NCBI GenBank assembly: GCA_013215815.1
Contig: JABSQP010000003.1
Location: 1 to 64,000 of the forward strand
DNA from: Alphaproteobacteria bacterium
Lineage (GTDB): Bacteria > Pseudomonadota > Alphaproteobacteria > Micavibrionales > Micavibrionaceae
DNA: 64,000 bases
Reading direction: 5' to 3'
Each line of letters starts with the position of its first letter. Within the stretch, counting starts at the first letter, position 1. The notes beneath the pieces are model-generated. The model worked only from the letters and a program-made list of their open reading frames with translations. It did no database searches and had not been told where the DNA came from. The position numbers and the translations under genes are program-made. Shown here in pieces: positions 62,326 through 64,000 of the stretch.

Positions 62326-63442
62326 CTAATCAGAAGATTTTTGTCCGCCAATGCGATGAGACAATGCCGCTTCAAGAAAACGATCAATATCACCATCCAA
62401 AACAGCTGCAGAATCAGTATTTTCAACAGCCGTTCTCGCGTCCTTCACCATTTGATATGGGTGAAGCACATAAGAACGAATCTGATGCCCCCAACCTATT
62501 TCACTTTTATCGCCATGTGCAGCGGACGCTTCATCTTCACGTTTTTGTAGTTCCAATTCGTAAAGCCGCGCTTTTAGCATATCCATTGCTTCGGCTTTAT
62601 TCTTGTGTTGAGAGCGGCCACTTTGGCACGCAACAGCAATATTTGTCGGAATATGAGTAATACGCACAGCACTATCTGTCGTATTCACGTGCTGACCACC
62701 TGCACCACTCGAGCGATATGTGTCGATACGAAGGTCTTTTTCTTCAATATCGATATCAATACTATCGTCAATGACAGGAGAGACTGAAACCGAGGCAAAA
62801 CTTGTATGGCGACGTGCGTTAGAATCGAACGGTGAAATACGAACAAGGCGGTGCACCCCATTCTCTGTTTTTGACCAACCATAGGCCATTTCACCAGAAA
62901 TACGGATCGTAGCGGATTTAATTCCAGCTTCCTCTCCGTCCTGCCTGTTTTGTACACTCACCTTATAGCCGCGGCGCTCAGCCCACCGCATATACATGCG
63001 AAGAAGAATCTCGGCCCAATCTTGTGATTCCGTCCCGCCAGCCCCAGGGTTAATCTCCAAATAGGCGTCATTCGCATCCACCTCACCAGAGAGCAGGCTT
63101 TCTAGCTGACGCTTTTCAGCTTCTTCCTTCATAGAATTCAACGCAGCCTCTGCCTCAGCGACCATATCATTGTCGCCTTCTGCCTCAGCTAGTGCTAAGA
63201 TTTCTATTGTGTCGCTAAGATTGCTCTCGATCTTACGGACTGCACTCACGCTCGCATCAAGCCTTGTGCGCTCACGCATAATTCTCTGAGCTTGATCCGC
63301 ATCAGACCAAAGATCTGGATCTTCAACTTTTTGATTAAGTTCGTCGAGACGTTTTACCGCAGCGTCCCAGTCAAAGATGCCTCCTGAGCAGCGATAACGC
63401 GCTCTGGATATCTGTGACTATACTCTCAACTTCGGCTTTCAT
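62326..63442 (-). CDS. prfB: Peptide chain release factor 2, programmed +1 frameshift
   Basis: Terminates translation at UGA and UAA. The start at 63442 reads [20 protein letters not shown], then an in-frame TGA at codon 24. A +1 shift at CTT-TGA-C restores [20 protein letters not shown] and the rest of RF2 (about 371 residues). [20 protein letters not shown] has the GGQ peptidyl-hydrolysis motif, and [15 protein letters not shown] the SPF stop-recognition motif. Autoregulated: when RF2 is low, ribosomes pause at TGA and shift frame. Downstream is the TcpQ-like gene. Confidence 0.97.
63370..63385 (-). promoter_or_regulatory. prfB: prfB programmed frameshift site
   Basis: Minus-strand AGGAGG (63380-63385), three bases (CAT), then CTTTGAC (63370-63376). 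The internal Shine-Dalgarno and its spacing to CTT-TGA-C match the E. coli prfB site (AGGGGG-TAT-CTTTGAC). Confidence 0.95.
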
Positions 63443-63461
63443 AGCGCAGAGATTACAGGAA

Positions 63462-64000
63462 CTAGGCTGCCTGATCCATCATATTGTTCATGCCGCCCAT
63501 GAAAACGTCTTTCATCGCTTCCATGAAAGCATCCATGTTATCAGCATCACAACGACCTGTTAGCATAGAACCATCTACATACATTGGAGCGTCTTCCCAG
63601 CTAGCACCTGCTTGTGTTGCCATGCTTCGCATATCGTCATTACCAGCAACAGTGTGACCATCCAACTGCTCTGCAAATGCCATCAAATGCAGCGCATCAT
63701 CCATAACCGCAACAGCCTTTTGTGCTGCCATAAAACTACCGATAAAACGACGTGTGTGCGCTGTTAACTTTAGTTTTTCCATACTCCGAGAACCACCAGG
63801 AATAACCAGTGCATCATAATCTACACCCAAAGCTGTATTTAACTGTGCATCTACTGCGAAGTTATGTCCCCAACCAGAACCATTCCACCCGTTTACAAGC
63901 CCTTGATTTGTACTGATAATTTTTAAAGAAGCACCCATTTCTTGTAAGCGACGTTGCATCGCGATGAACTGTGTTTCTTCAAATCCGTTAGCAACAAGTA
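63462..64000 (-). CDS. DJ-1/PfpI-family protein, 5' end cut; active-site Cys position is not Cys
   Basis: At least 178 codons are visible; the N-terminus lies beyond the window. The upstream part reads LVANGFEETQFIAMQRRLQE, the start of the DJ-1/PfpI fold (VLVANGFEE). YDALVIPGGSRSM is the conserved DxxxxPGG segment. The usual nucleophile elbow (A-I-C-H-G-P) is replaced by AVAVMDDALHLMAF, with no Cys, so the classical protease/deglycase mechanism is not supported. A C-terminal VDGSMLTGRCDADNMDAFME is family-like. Possibly a non-catalytic or structural relative. Confidence 0.85.
   Translation of the reverse strand, partial: LVANGFEETQFIAMQRRLQEMGASLKIISTNQGLVNGWNGSGWGHNFAVDAQLNTALGVDYDALVIPGGSRSMEKLKLTAHTRRFIGSFMAAQKAVAVMDDALHLMAFAEQLDGHTVAGNDDMRSMATQAGASWEDAPMYVDGSMLTGRCDADNMDAFMEAMKDVFMGGMNNMMDQAA

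Noticed and set aside
1..64000. CRISPR arrays, insertion sequences, transposases and rRNA
   Set aside because: No spaced direct repeats, terminal inverted repeats with transposase genes, or rRNA segments were seen.

Overview
The window is one contiguous stretch of chromosome from an alphaproteobacterium with moderate G+C (roughly mid-40s percent by eye). The evidence is gene order: rpiB-glyA-nrdR-ribD-ribE-ribH-nusB, a DUF177 gene and rpmF followed by plsX-fabH-ihfA-merR, rplM-rpsI, a ubiquinol-cytochrome c chaperone gene next to DUF177, bamE, fumC followed by a ribbon-helix-helix gene, and a proton-pumping pyrophosphatase. FliL, MotA and MotB point to a flagellum. The order is not certain; the mixture resembles Rhodospirillales/Micavibrionales-type genomes. 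There is no rRNA, CRISPR array, recognisable prophage, integrase or insertion sequence. One tRNA (Pro-GGG) is present. No gene-free stretch exceeds about 300 bases.

Layout. 0-5 kb: 3' part of hom, an OmpA-like lipoprotein, a gamma-carbonic anhydrase-like protein and an aldehyde dehydrogenase. 5-9 kb: rplM-rpsI and an O-acetylhomoserine sulfhydrylase-like gene. 10-16 kb: fatty-acid and phospholipid initiation (fabH, plsX) with IHF-alpha, MerR and L32, then the DUF177/chaperone pair and bamE. 16-20 kb: hppA, fliL and a periplasmic thioredoxin-like protein. 20-25.5 kb: the riboflavin/one-carbon operon, with an FMN riboswitch between ribE and ribH. 26-31 kb: an acyl-CoA (glutaryl-CoA-like) dehydrogenase, an LdtR/MarR-type regulator and hemB. 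31-36 kb: motA (frameshifted), motB and parC (frameshifted). 36-42 kb: thioesterase, recO, a two-gene dehydrogenase operon, folP-folK and a Tat-exported DUF882 protein. 42-53 kb: an L,D-transpeptidase, sulfotransferase, ilvD, pfkA, purE-purK and fumC. 53-64 kb: AsmA, a cyclic-nucleotide-binding-fold protein, two related periplasmic proteins (one a long coiled coil, one with duplicated TcpQ-like domains), prfB with its programmed frameshift, and a DJ-1/PfpI-type protein cut by the window edge.

About twenty small or medium orphan proteins sit between these core genes, and they are the most unusual part of the window. Eight orphan transcription units are preceded by nearly the same promoter: TTGACAT(A/T)(A/T), a 16-18 base spacer and a -10 box. 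In seven of the eight the -10 box ends only 5-6 bases before the ATG, so the mRNA should be leaderless. Many orphans also end stop-to-stop against a convergent core gene, with overlaps or gaps of only a few bases. They therefore look like compact cassettes fitted between housekeeping genes.

Five reading frames between 25.5 and 36.3 kb are broken: two by single in-frame TAA codons and three by frameshifts, including the normally essential parC. Four of the five lie within 31.7-36.3 kb, so local sequence or assembly error must be excluded before any of them is taken as biology.
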